DNA of 14,446 nt, from positions 1-14,446 of the forward strand of contig JBBRMG010000023.1 of the NCBI GenBank assembly GCA_038230955.1. Reading direction: 5' to 3'. Each line of letters starts with the position of its first letter. Position 1 is the first letter of the stretch. The DNA is from JBBRMG01 sp038230955. GTDB lineage: Bacteria; Patescibacteriota; Doudnabacteria; UBA920. The notes below the pieces were generated by a model. The model did no database searches and was not told the origin of the DNA. It saw nothing but the letters and a program-made list of their open reading frames with translations. A program made the position numbers and the translations under genes. This document shows, piece by piece, positions 6,388 through 11,838 of the stretch.

Positions 6388-7932
6388 CTATCTTGCGTAC
6401 TCAATCACCCGAACATCCCGAATGACATGCACCCGAATTTCACCTGGATATTTTAGTTCGCTTTCTAACCGGTTAGCAATATCGCGCGCTAACTTCTGAG
6501 CAGCTAGGTCATCAATTTTTTCTGGACGGACGAACACCCGAATTTCACGACCGCCTTGTATAGCGTATGTCTTCTCAACCCCATCATATGAGTTAGCAAT
6601 GTTTTCCAAATCGGTTAAACGCTTGACATAGTTTTCGTAAGAATCTTTACGAGCTCCCGGACGGGAGCCAGAGATACCATCGCAAGCATCAACAATCATC
6701 GCTTCAACACTTTCTGGCACATCGTGTCCTGAGCCTTCGGAAACGTCCGTGTCGTGGTGATGCGCGGCGATTGCGTTAATAACACGTGGATCCAAATTAA
6801 ACTTTTCGGCCACCCTTTTACCAATTTCTACGTGAGTTCCTTCCATATCCTGGTCCAACGCTTTGCCAATGTCATGCAGTAACGCACCTTGTTTAACAAT
6901 AGAGACATCGGCTCCTAAGTCGTGGGCCATTAATGCGCCAATCTTCGCCATCTCCATAGAATGCAAAAGCACATTTTGACCATAAGAAGTCCGGAACATT
7001 AAACGGCCAATTAAATGAACTAGCTTTGGCGGGAAATTAGTAATACCTAATTCATAGACTGCTTCTTCGCCGGCATGTTTCATTTTGTCGCTAACTTCAG
7101 ACTTACTTTTTTCGTAAGCTTCTTCAATGCGAGCAGGATGAATACGACCATCCGCCACCAATTTGTCTAAAGTCAATTTAGCAATGTGGCGACGAATAGA
7201 ATTGAATCCAGAAACAACAACTGTGTCTGGCGAATCATCTATAATAATTTCTACACCCATGAGCTGTTCAAACGTGCGAATATTACGACCCTCTTTCCCA
7301 ATAATCCGCCCCTTCATTTCCTCGCTAGGGATGCTAACTGTGGTGGTGGTGGTTTCAGCAGTGACTTCAGTGGCCACTCGCTCAATCGCTTGGGCAATAA
7401 TTATGCGGGCTTCTTTTTCAGCGTCATCGTGAGCTTTATTCAACAATTTGCGGTGTAAGCCCAACATTTCTTCTTTGATGCCTTTTTCGGCGTTATCCAG
7501 AAGAACTTTAGCCGCTTCATCTTTAGTCATAGCCGCAATCTTTTCCAAGTTCGCTAGTTGTTTTGCCCGCAATTCTTTAATTTCTTCCTGCGACTGTTCC
7601 AACTGCTCTTTCTTGACATCCAACTCAGTAGTCTTGCGATCCAAAGTTTCAGATTTGGTGTCCAAATCTTTTTCCCGACGATCAATGCGCTCTTCAAATC
7701 GCACAATCTGAGCTCGAAACTCTGATTCAGTCTTTTTCGCCTGCTCAGTAACTTCCAAAGCTTTAGCTTTGGCCTCGATGAGCATTTCTTTTTCTTTGTT
7801 GCGGGCGTCATCCAAGATGCGCTCAGCCCGACCCTCAGCAGTGCTTACCTTCTTCGAGGCAAGCGACTGACGGATAACATACCCGATGATAGCACCGAGC
7901 ACGAGGCCGCCAATGGCGTAAATAAATAACAT
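6388..7932 (-). CDS. rny: ribonuclease Y
   Basis: This 514-aa membrane-anchored endoribonuclease starts decay of many mRNAs in bacteria lacking RNase E. A single N-terminal transmembrane helix is at residues 3-20, a long coiled coil at about 30-190, a KH domain around GRIIGKEGRNIRTFEQ (208-223), and an HD domain with H324, H353-D354 (LLHDIGKALD) and the HHH at 391-393. The length and order match the family, and the C-terminal IRVHVIRDVRVIEYAR is typical. The start ATG has an SD (TAAGG) 6 nt upstream that can be buried in a hairpin (7939-7959). The message has a leader of about 245 nt from the promoter at 8185-8213. A ParB-like gene follows after 1 nt, then mazEF and ymdB. Confidence 0.97.
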   Translation of the reverse strand: MLFIYAIGGLVLGAIIGYVIRQSLASKKVSTAEGRAERILDDARNKEKEMLIEAKAKALEVTEQAKKTESEFRAQIVRFEERIDRREKDLDTKSETLDRKTTELDVKKEQLEQSQEEIKELRAKQLANLEKIAAMTKDEAAKVLLDNAEKGIKEEMLGLHRKLLNKAHDDAEKEARIIIAQAIERVATEVTAETTTTTVSIPSEEMKGRIIGKEGRNIRTFEQLMGVEIIIDDSPDTVVVSGFNSIRRHIAKLTLDKLVADGRIHPARIEEAYEKSKSEVSDKMKHAGEEAVYELGITNFPPKLVHLIGRLMFRTSYGQNVLLHSMEMAKIGALMAHDLGADVSIVKQGALLHDIGKALDQDMEGTHVEIGKRVAEKFNLDPRVINAIAAHHHDTDVSEGSGHDVPESVEAMIVDACDGISGSRPGARKDSYENYVKRLTDLENIANSYDGVEKTYAIQGGREIRVFVRPEKIDDLAAQKLARDIANRLESELKYPGEIRVHVIRDVRVIEYAR

Positions 7933-8178
7933 AAAATACCTTACTTCCGTAAAGTGAGGACTAGGTAGCGTATATCAAAAGAAGCGCTTTACACTATGCT
8001 ATGAAATAGCTAGGTGTAGTACGCGGGCTTGTTTCTCTCTAATATTTTTTAGGGGGCAACCTAAACTTCGAGAACAAAATAACATAATTGTGGGAGAAAA
8101 AAGGCTCATGAATATCGCTTTCCTAAACAAGTGTCCCTGAATAAACGGACTAATTAATCACAATTGTTAAACTTCAAT
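7933..8178 (-). promoter_or_regulatory. long structured rny 5' leader
   Basis: This gene-free stretch of about 245 nt precedes rny. Next to the start, CCTCACTT (7952-7959) can pair with AAGTAAGG (7939-7946) across loop TACGG, with one C-A mismatch, burying the SD. Upstream, GCGTA/TACGC (7968-7972 with 8020-8024) can enclose a hairpin at 7991-8017 (ACAC and GCTAT arms around a 3x3 internal loop). A 36-codon frame (7999-8109) with a weak AGGAAAG in front is possible but unconvincing. I recognise no known riboswitch. Confidence 0.55.
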
Positions 8179-8184
8179 GCCCAA

Positions 8185-8213
8185 ATAATACCATAAATAT
8201 GAGTCTGAGTCAA
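8185..8213 (-). promoter_or_regulatory. rny promoter
   Basis: -35 TTGACT (8208-8213, 5 of 6), 17-bp spacer, -10 TATTAT (8185-8190, 5 of 6) preceded by TGG. The start is expected near 8178. The first bases of the -35 box are the last bases of the upstream terminator. Confidence 0.75.
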
Positions 8214-8234
8214 AACGCCCCAAGAGGGCATTTT
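8212..8234 (-). terminator. terminator after the 111-aa gene
   Basis: On the minus strand AAAATGCCC pairs with GGGCGTTTT (8226-8234 with 8212-8220, one T-G wobble) across a 5-nt loop. The four T closing the stem are the only T tract, so termination may be partial. It begins 7 nt after the stop at 8242. Confidence 0.6.
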
Positions 8235-8241
8235 ATATAGA

Positions 8242-8577
8242 CTATTCATTATCGCCAAATAATCGCTTCAGTTCAGCGCGGGCTTTTTCCACCGCTATTT
8301 TTGGTTCTTCCTGTTTTAGCTTCACTGTTGCCCTAAAATCTTGCGCCCAATCCTGAATTTCCTGCTTTTCTGGCTCTACCACTTCTTTGGCTTTCTGCTC
8401 TATATCCTCTGGGATATCTAGTCCATGAAAAGTCACTAATTCAGTAGGTTTAACCCCTTTTTTAATGATTTGAGCGCCTCCATTTTTTTTTGCGCGCTCC
8501 ATCATTTTCTTATGTTGTTCTTTGTCTAAAATATCCTGGTTACGGCGGTCACCTTCAATGAAATGTTCTCTAGTCAT
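8242..8577 (-). CDS. charged 111-aa protein of unknown function
   Basis: This 111-aa, highly charged, mostly helical protein starts MTREHFIEGDRRNQD and has no Cys, no signal peptide and no membrane segment. Two Lys/Glu-rich stretches (about residues 18-40 and 57-105) flank a short hydrophobic strand, TELVTFHGLDIP at 45-56. I recognise no family. A longer frame running back into the RelE-like gene to 8685 exists, but it would overlap that gene heavily, and the ATG at 8577 sits right after a promoter-like pair (8582-8610). It begins 44 nt after the toxin stop and ends at a terminator, so it could be a third member of the toxin-antitoxin unit or simply the next gene. Its function cannot be read. 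Confidence 0.65.
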   Translation of the reverse strand: MTREHFIEGDRRNQDILDKEQHKKMMERAKKNGGAQIIKKGVKPTELVTFHGLDIPEDIEQKAKEVVEPEKQEIQDWAQDFRATVKLKQEEPKIAVEKARAELKRLFGDNE

Positions 8578-8581
8578 ATGA

Positions 8582-8610
8582 ATAATATAGATTAAATAAC
8601 TCTTCCTCAA
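8582..8610 (-). promoter_or_regulatory. possible promoter of the 111-aa gene
   Basis: TTGAGG (8605-8610, 4 of 6), 17-bp spacer and TATTAT (8582-8587, 5 of 6). The ATG at 8577 follows only 4 nt after the -10 box, so any transcript would begin at or inside the start codon. Confidence 0.35.
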
Positions 8611-8621
8611 TAATAGCACAA

Positions 8622-8882
8622 TCAGCCATATAACTGACTCTGGGTGCCGATATACAGGAAGCACAAACTGTTTCTGGTGGGACAATAAAAAATAGCTCGG
8701 TAATCTCCGGTGATATTTATACTAAATTGGCCCTGCAAAGAGCCACTTAGTTCATGGAGTTGTAACAGTGGGCTTTGAGGGTCTTCCAGTAGCATCAAAA
8801 ATCGGCTATCAAACTGGCGTTGAACCTTTATCGGCAATTTACCGAATTGCTTGCGGAACTGTTTTTTGAATGAAACGTCCAT
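8622..8882 (-). CDS. RelE/ParE-superfamily toxin
   Basis: This 86-aa toxin has the RelE fold: a basic N-terminal helix pair (FKKQFRKQFGKLPIKVQRQF), LHELSGSLQGQFSINITGDYRAIFY at about residues 42-66, and a last strand FLYIGTQSQLYG. RelE and YafQ relatives cut mRNA on the ribosome. H43, D60 and R62 match conserved family positions, but the residue usually His in the last strand (GTH-x-x-L/Y in YafQ-type toxins) is Gln at 81, and the YafQ H63 position is N56. Activity may therefore differ. The ATG has an excellent SD (AAGGAG, 8891-8896, spacing 8) that overlaps the antitoxin stop. The gene is 5 nt behind the antitoxin. A RelE-type rather than gyrase-poisoning ParE role is likely but not certain. 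Confidence 0.88.
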   Translation of the reverse strand: MDVSFKKQFRKQFGKLPIKVQRQFDSRFLMLLEDPQSPLLQLHELSGSLQGQFSINITGDYRAIFYCPTRNSLCFLYIGTQSQLYG

Positions 8883-8887
8883 GGGCG

Positions 8888-9178
8888 CTACTCCTTATTC
8901 TGAGTATGCAACCATTTCAAAGCAGTTTTTAGGTCTGAGAATACAGGTGAGGTGTTCTTGCTCGCTTCCGCCTCCGCCCTTAGCTTGAGCAAAAGTTCGG
9001 TAGCCTTAGCATTCGGCTGCGGGTGTAAACTGATAGTCAACTCACTGGCCTGCACTACTTGTTGCAAAGACAAGTTAATTAAGGCTGATAAAGACAGCCC
9101 CAAAGAGTCGGCTAGTTTTTCCGCCCGCTGTTTTAATGCCGGGGTTGTTTTAAGATGTATCGTTGATTGAGTATTCAT
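8888..9178 (-). CDS. RHH antitoxin (RelB/DinJ type)
   Basis: This 96-aa antitoxin has an N-terminal ribbon-helix-helix domain, STIHLKTTPALKQRAEKLAD then LGLSLSALINLSLQQVV (residues 5-41), typical of RelB/DinJ. A toxin-wrapping helical tail of about 50 residues follows. It should dimerise on its own promoter and neutralise the RelE-like protein encoded 5 nt downstream. An in-frame ATG at 9193 would add five residues, but that codon overlaps the promoter -10 box. The ATG at 9178 lies exactly where transcription should begin (6 nt past the -10), so I start there and predict a leaderless message. The GTACCAT repeats of the operator run into this start codon. The family call is strong. Confidence 0.9.
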   Translation of the reverse strand: MNTQSTIHLKTTPALKQRAEKLADSLGLSLSALINLSLQQVVQASELTISLHPQPNAKATELLLKLRAEAEASKNTSPVFSDLKTALKWLHTQNKE

Positions 9179-9201
9179 ACCATTATGGTACATAAATGGT
9201 A
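9178..9201 (-). promoter_or_regulatory. operator of the antitoxin/toxin unit
   Basis: A 13-bp inverted repeat TACCAT-n-ATGGTA (9178-9190) adjoins a further copy of the half-site at 9196-9201, with the two direct copies 11 bp apart. The site covers the -10 box, the start site and the first base of the ATG, as expected for RHH autorepression. Confidence 0.6.
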
Positions 9202-9213
9202 CTAACCTGTCAA
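9185..9213 (-). promoter_or_regulatory. promoter of the antitoxin/toxin unit
   Basis: Perfect -35 TTGACA (9208-9213), 17-bp spacer, -10 TACCAT (9185-9190, 4 of 6). The expected start coincides with the antitoxin ATG at 9178. The -35 box is only 3 bp from the T tract of the rplS terminator. Confidence 0.7.
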
Positions 9214-9216
9214 GAC

Positions 9217-9246
9217 AAAAAAGCCCCGCTATTATAGTGGGGCTTT
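9217..9246 (-). terminator. Rho-independent terminator after rplS
   Basis: An 8-bp stem AAAGCCCC/GGGGCTTT (9239-9246 with 9220-9227), with CTA/TAG able to pair inside the loop, is followed by T residues (TTTTTT to 9217) on the minus strand. It starts 9 nt after the rplS stop. Confidence 0.9.
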
Positions 9247-9255
9247 GAGAATTTG

Positions 9256-9630
9256 TTATTTCTTAGTCGACTTCTTCACAATGCGCTTGCTCGGGTCTTT
9301 GCGGGAGCGCGGAGTGTTATCGCGCAGGCCGCGGACATAATAGAGCTTGGCTTTACGGACATCGGTCGGCTTTACTACTTCTAGCTTTACAATATTAGGA
9401 GAATGCAACGGATAAATGCGTTCCACGCCGACACCGGAAGCAATCTTGCGAACTGTGAAAGTGGCATTAGTACCGGTACCACCCTTGCGGGCAATAACCA
9501 GGCCTTCAAAAATCTGCACGCGCTCTTTAGCGCCTTCTTTGATCCGCTGGTGAACCTTAACTGTGTAGCCAGAGCGGAATGCAGGCAACTCTTTCAACTG
9601 CGTGTCTTTGAGATGTTTAACTATTGGCAT
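9256..9630 (-). CDS. rplS: 50S ribosomal protein bL19
   Basis: This 124-aa protein is bL19, a large-subunit protein at the interface with the 30S subunit. The family core is intact: FRSGYTVKVHQRIKEG at residues 19-34, then FEGLVIARKGGTGTNATFTVRKIASGVGVERIYPLHSP and the C-terminal RKAKLYYVR. A basic tail of about 20 residues (PRSRKDPSKRIVKKSTKK) extends past the usual end. It follows the RluD-family gene after 9 nt with no SD and is the last gene before a strong terminator. trmD-rplS proximity is a widespread conserved gene order, and here a pseudouridine synthase sits between them. Confidence 0.98.
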   Translation of the reverse strand: MPIVKHLKDTQLKELPAFRSGYTVKVHQRIKEGAKERVQIFEGLVIARKGGTGTNATFTVRKIASGVGVERIYPLHSPNIVKLEVVKPTDVRKAKLYYVRGLRDNTPRSRKDPSKRIVKKSTKK

Positions 9631-9639
9631 AATGGTTGA

Positions 9640-10563
9640 TTATATACTATCTACTTTTTTACTATTTAAATGATGAAGGACTGCGCGGAGATCATCTGGA
9701 ATTGGGCTATCTGCTTCAACCCAAGTGCTGTCTGGCAACTGAACTTCAATGGCTCGCGCATGGAGGAATTGTCGGGTCAGCCCGAGCAACTTGACCAGCT
9801 TGCCACCATAGAGTGTATCGCCCATTAGCGGATGTCCCAGAGATGAAAAATGAACGCGAATCTGATGCGTTCGTCCTGTATGCAATCTTACACGAATAAG
9901 GGTGCAATCGTCAAGCCGTTCTATTACCCAGTACTCAGTTAAAGACTGTTTAGCCACCAACATATTCTTGGCTGTATACTTCCGAAAATCGGTTTTACTC
10001 TTCCCAATTGGGCTATCAATCACACCGTGATTGTCTTTTAGTATCCCTCTGACTAGGGCAATGTAGTCTTTTTTTATCTTGCGCTCAGCAAACGCATCTT
10101 TCAAATGCTCATACATAGGCTGAGTTAGGGCAATAAGCATAACCCCACTAGTGTCCTTATCCAGCCTGTGCACGATCCCCGAACGACCTTCTTCCCCTAC
10201 TAAATAAATATCTTTGAAATAGTAGAGCAATGCGTCAGCCAAAGAATCTCCTTTTAGCCCCGCCCCAGGGTGAACAGCTAGTCCTGCCGGCTTGTCTATA
10301 ATAAGGAGTCCGTGGTTGTTGTACAAAGTTTTTAATGCTATTACTTTTGATACAGCTTTCTTTTCTTCTACTATTGTGTAATCTATGGTGTCATCTGACC
10401 TGACAACGTGTTTCGCGCTATCAACTCCTTCACCGTTAACCTTCACATGACCGGCTTCTATGTCGCGCTGAATACGACTACGAGAAATCTCAGTATTATC
10501 GGCAATATATTTGTCGAGCCGAATTTTTAGGGTAGTGACTTTTAAATGGATTGGTTTGGCCAT
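9640..10563 (-). CDS. RluD-family pseudouridine synthase
   Basis: This 307-aa RluA/RluD-type enzyme converts uridine to pseudouridine, probably in 23S rRNA. An S4 RNA-binding domain at about residues 14-65 (IRLDKYIADNTEISRSRIQRDI) is followed by the catalytic domain with HRLDKDTSG, whose Asp (D135) is the family nucleophile. RTHQIRVHFSSLGHPLMGDTLYGG follows later. RluD (23S helix 69) is the closest model by domain layout, but target sites differ among paralogues, so no gene symbol is given. An open frame reaches 24 codons further upstream inside trmD; I chose the ATG at 10563, one base after the trmD stop, because MAKPIHLKVTTLKIRLDKY is a normal family start. It is translated from the trmD message. 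Confidence 0.93.
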   Translation of the reverse strand: MAKPIHLKVTTLKIRLDKYIADNTEISRSRIQRDIEAGHVKVNGEGVDSAKHVVRSDDTIDYTIVEEKKAVSKVIALKTLYNNHGLLIIDKPAGLAVHPGAGLKGDSLADALLYYFKDIYLVGEEGRSGIVHRLDKDTSGVMLIALTQPMYEHLKDAFAERKIKKDYIALVRGILKDNHGVIDSPIGKSKTDFRKYTAKNMLVAKQSLTEYWVIERLDDCTLIRVRLHTGRTHQIRVHFSSLGHPLMGDTLYGGKLVKLLGLTRQFLHARAIEVQLPDSTWVEADSPIPDDLRAVLHHLNSKKVDSI

Positions 10564-10564
10564 G

Positions 10565-11302
10565 TTAGTTTTTCTCCAGCAAATCTGGGCGACGCTTTTG
10601 CGTTCGCTTGATTGCTTCTTCGTGTCGCCATGCATCTACTTTAGCATGATCACCACTGAGCAAAATTTTTGGTACTGGCATCTTCTTTATTTTAAGTTTT
10701 CCGGACTTATCTTTTATCTTTATCTCCAATACTTCCGGCTTAGTATACTGTGGGTACTCCAATAGTCCTTCTGAAAAACTTTCGGCATTGGCAGATTCTG
10801 CTTTACCTAAAACGCCGGGAATAAAGCGTAAAATCGCCTCAGACATTACTAACGCTGGTACCTCACCGCCCATTAACACATAATCACCAATCGAAAATTC
10901 TTCATCGACAAATGACCGAATGCGTTCATCGAACCCTTCGTAGCGACCACAGACAAAAGCTAGCTGGTCATACTTGGCTAAACGGCGAGCATGAGCATGC
11001 GTAAACACTTTGCCTTGCGGCGACAACATTATCACTCGCATATTCTTGGCGCGCACCGAAGACCGCAATTTAGTAATGGCCTTAATCATTGTGTCCGGCC
11101 GTAGTACCATCCCCAAACCCCCACCATAAGGCCGGTCATCTACTGTACCCCGGCGGTCGGTTGAAAATATGCGCAAATTCACCGCTTTAAATTTCAAAAC
11201 TTTGTGGGCAACGGCTCGGGCAATTATCCCAAACTGAAGATACGACTGAATAAAGTCGGGAAATAAAGTTAATATAGTAATGGAAATAGTTTGCTTCTTC
11301 AT
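10565..11302 (-). CDS. trmD: tRNA (guanine-37-N1)-methyltransferase TrmD
   Basis: This 245-aa SPOUT-class enzyme methylates G37 next to the anticodon and so prevents +1 frameshifts. The knotted domain is clear: DDRPYGGGLGMVLRPD at residues 55-70, LSPQGKVF at 93-100, VCGRYEGFDERI at 117-128 and SIGDYVLMGGEVPALVM at 137-153. The C-terminal domain ends in LLSGDHAKVDAWRHEEAIKRT and RRPDLL. Two oddities stand out. The Asp proposed as general base (D169 in Haemophilus TrmD) aligns with E174 in AESFSEG. About 14 extra Lys-rich residues (194-207) lie in the linker between PEVLE and MPVPKILLSG. The start ATG has no SD, and the khpA terminator lies 28 bp upstream. No clear promoter is visible, so read-through is likely. 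Confidence 0.96.
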   Translation of the reverse strand: MKKQTISITILTLFPDFIQSYLQFGIIARAVAHKVLKFKAVNLRIFSTDRRGTVDDRPYGGGLGMVLRPDTMIKAITKLRSSVRAKNMRVIMLSPQGKVFTHAHARRLAKYDQLAFVCGRYEGFDERIRSFVDEEFSIGDYVLMGGEVPALVMSEAILRFIPGVLGKAESANAESFSEGLLEYPQYTKPEVLEIKIKDKSGKLKIKKMPVPKILLSGDHAKVDAWRHEEAIKRTQKRRPDLLEKN

Positions 11303-11329
11303 AAAAAAGATGACTTTTATCAGCAGTCT

Positions 11330-11361
11330 AAACTAAAACCCGCACAAAAAGTGGTGCGGGT
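11330..11361 (-). terminator. Rho-independent terminator after khpA
   Basis: A perfect 8-bp stem ACCCGCAC/GTGCGGGT (11354-11361 with 11338-11345) with an 8-nt loop is followed by TTTAGTTT on the minus strand. The interrupted T tract suggests incomplete termination, which would let trmD be reached from the khpA promoter. Confidence 0.75.
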
Positions 11362-11382
11362 CTTATTGGTTCAATAGAAGAA

Positions 11383-11742
11383 CTAAAGTTTGAAGTCGTC
11401 GTCGTCCATCGGAGCAGCTGCTTCAGCTGGACTTTCATCATGAGAAGCCGGAGCTTCGTCGTGACTACGTTCAACGCGAGGACCGCGGTGAGAACCTTCC
11501 GGTTCATTAATCTTCAAGTTAACACGAGCTTTATGTTTGGCGCCAACAACGCGCAACAATGTGCGAATGGCTTTAGCAGTTTGGCCCATGCGGCCAATAA
11601 CCTGACCCATGTCTGCAGGGTTGATGAATAAGGTGATTAATACACCCATCTCATCAACGGTTCGTTCTGTGCGAACATCGTCTGGATTATCAACTAAGGC
11701 TTTTACAATGTACTCTACGAATTCCTGATCTTGTTCTGTCAT
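11383..11742 (-). CDS. khpA: KH-domain RNA-binding protein KhpA (YlqC family)
   Basis: This 119-aa protein is the small KH protein KhpA (YlqC, UPF0109). In Gram-positive bacteria it pairs with KhpB/Jag and binds many RNAs, affecting cell division and envelope growth. The KH domain spans residues 1-80, with the GxxG loop G50-R-M-G53 in VIGRMGQTAKAIRTLL. The family is usually about 75-80 aa; this one carries an extra tail of about 38 residues with an imperfect SHDEAPA/SHDESPA repeat and an acidic end (MDDDDFKL). It lies upstream of trmD as in many bacteria, but rpsP and rimM, its usual partners, are absent here. It has a strong promoter (11808-11836), a leader of about 58 nt and no SD. Confidence 0.92.
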   Translation of the reverse strand: MTEQDQEFVEYIVKALVDNPDDVRTERTVDEMGVLITLFINPADMGQVIGRMGQTAKAIRTLLRVVGAKHKARVNLKINEPEGSHRGPRVERSHDEAPASHDESPAEAAAPMDDDDFKL

Positions 11743-11807
11743 GTGCGTAGTTTTCTGTGTAAATAGAGGGAGGCTTCGACCTTTTCTGGAGCCTTGTATC
11801 TGTCGCT

Positions 11808-11836
11808 AGTATAAGGATTTATTAACTGACTGTCAA
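11808..11836 (-). promoter_or_regulatory. khpA promoter
   Basis: Perfect -35 TTGACA (11831-11836), 17-bp spacer, -10 TATACT (11808-11813, 5 of 6). The start is expected near 11801. The -35 box begins 2 bp after the stop of the surface-protein gene. No terminator is visible for that gene. Confidence 0.85.
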
Positions 11837-11838
11837 CT

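Noticed and set aside
7163..7711. Several plus-strand open frames opposite rny
   Set aside because: They mirror the coiled-coil and KH coding sequence of RNase Y and have no SD or recognisable domain.
7999..8109. 36-codon reading frame in the rny leader as a real gene
   Set aside because: The SD is weak and distant, the product has no recognisable feature, and its end overlaps a hairpin; kept only as a remark.
7933..8241. tmRNA, SRP RNA or RNase P RNA in the rny leader
   Set aside because: I found no tag reading frame with tRNA-like ends, no SRP GGAAG/GNRA core and no RNase P conserved core.
8578..8685. N-terminal extension of the 111-aa gene into the toxin gene
   Set aside because: It would overlap the RelE-like gene by 64 bp and add a hydrophobic stretch that is only the toxin sequence read in another frame.
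10564..10635. N-terminal extension of the RluD-family protein into trmD
   Set aside because: The extra 24 residues match no family member and the ATG one base after the trmD stop fits an operon junction.
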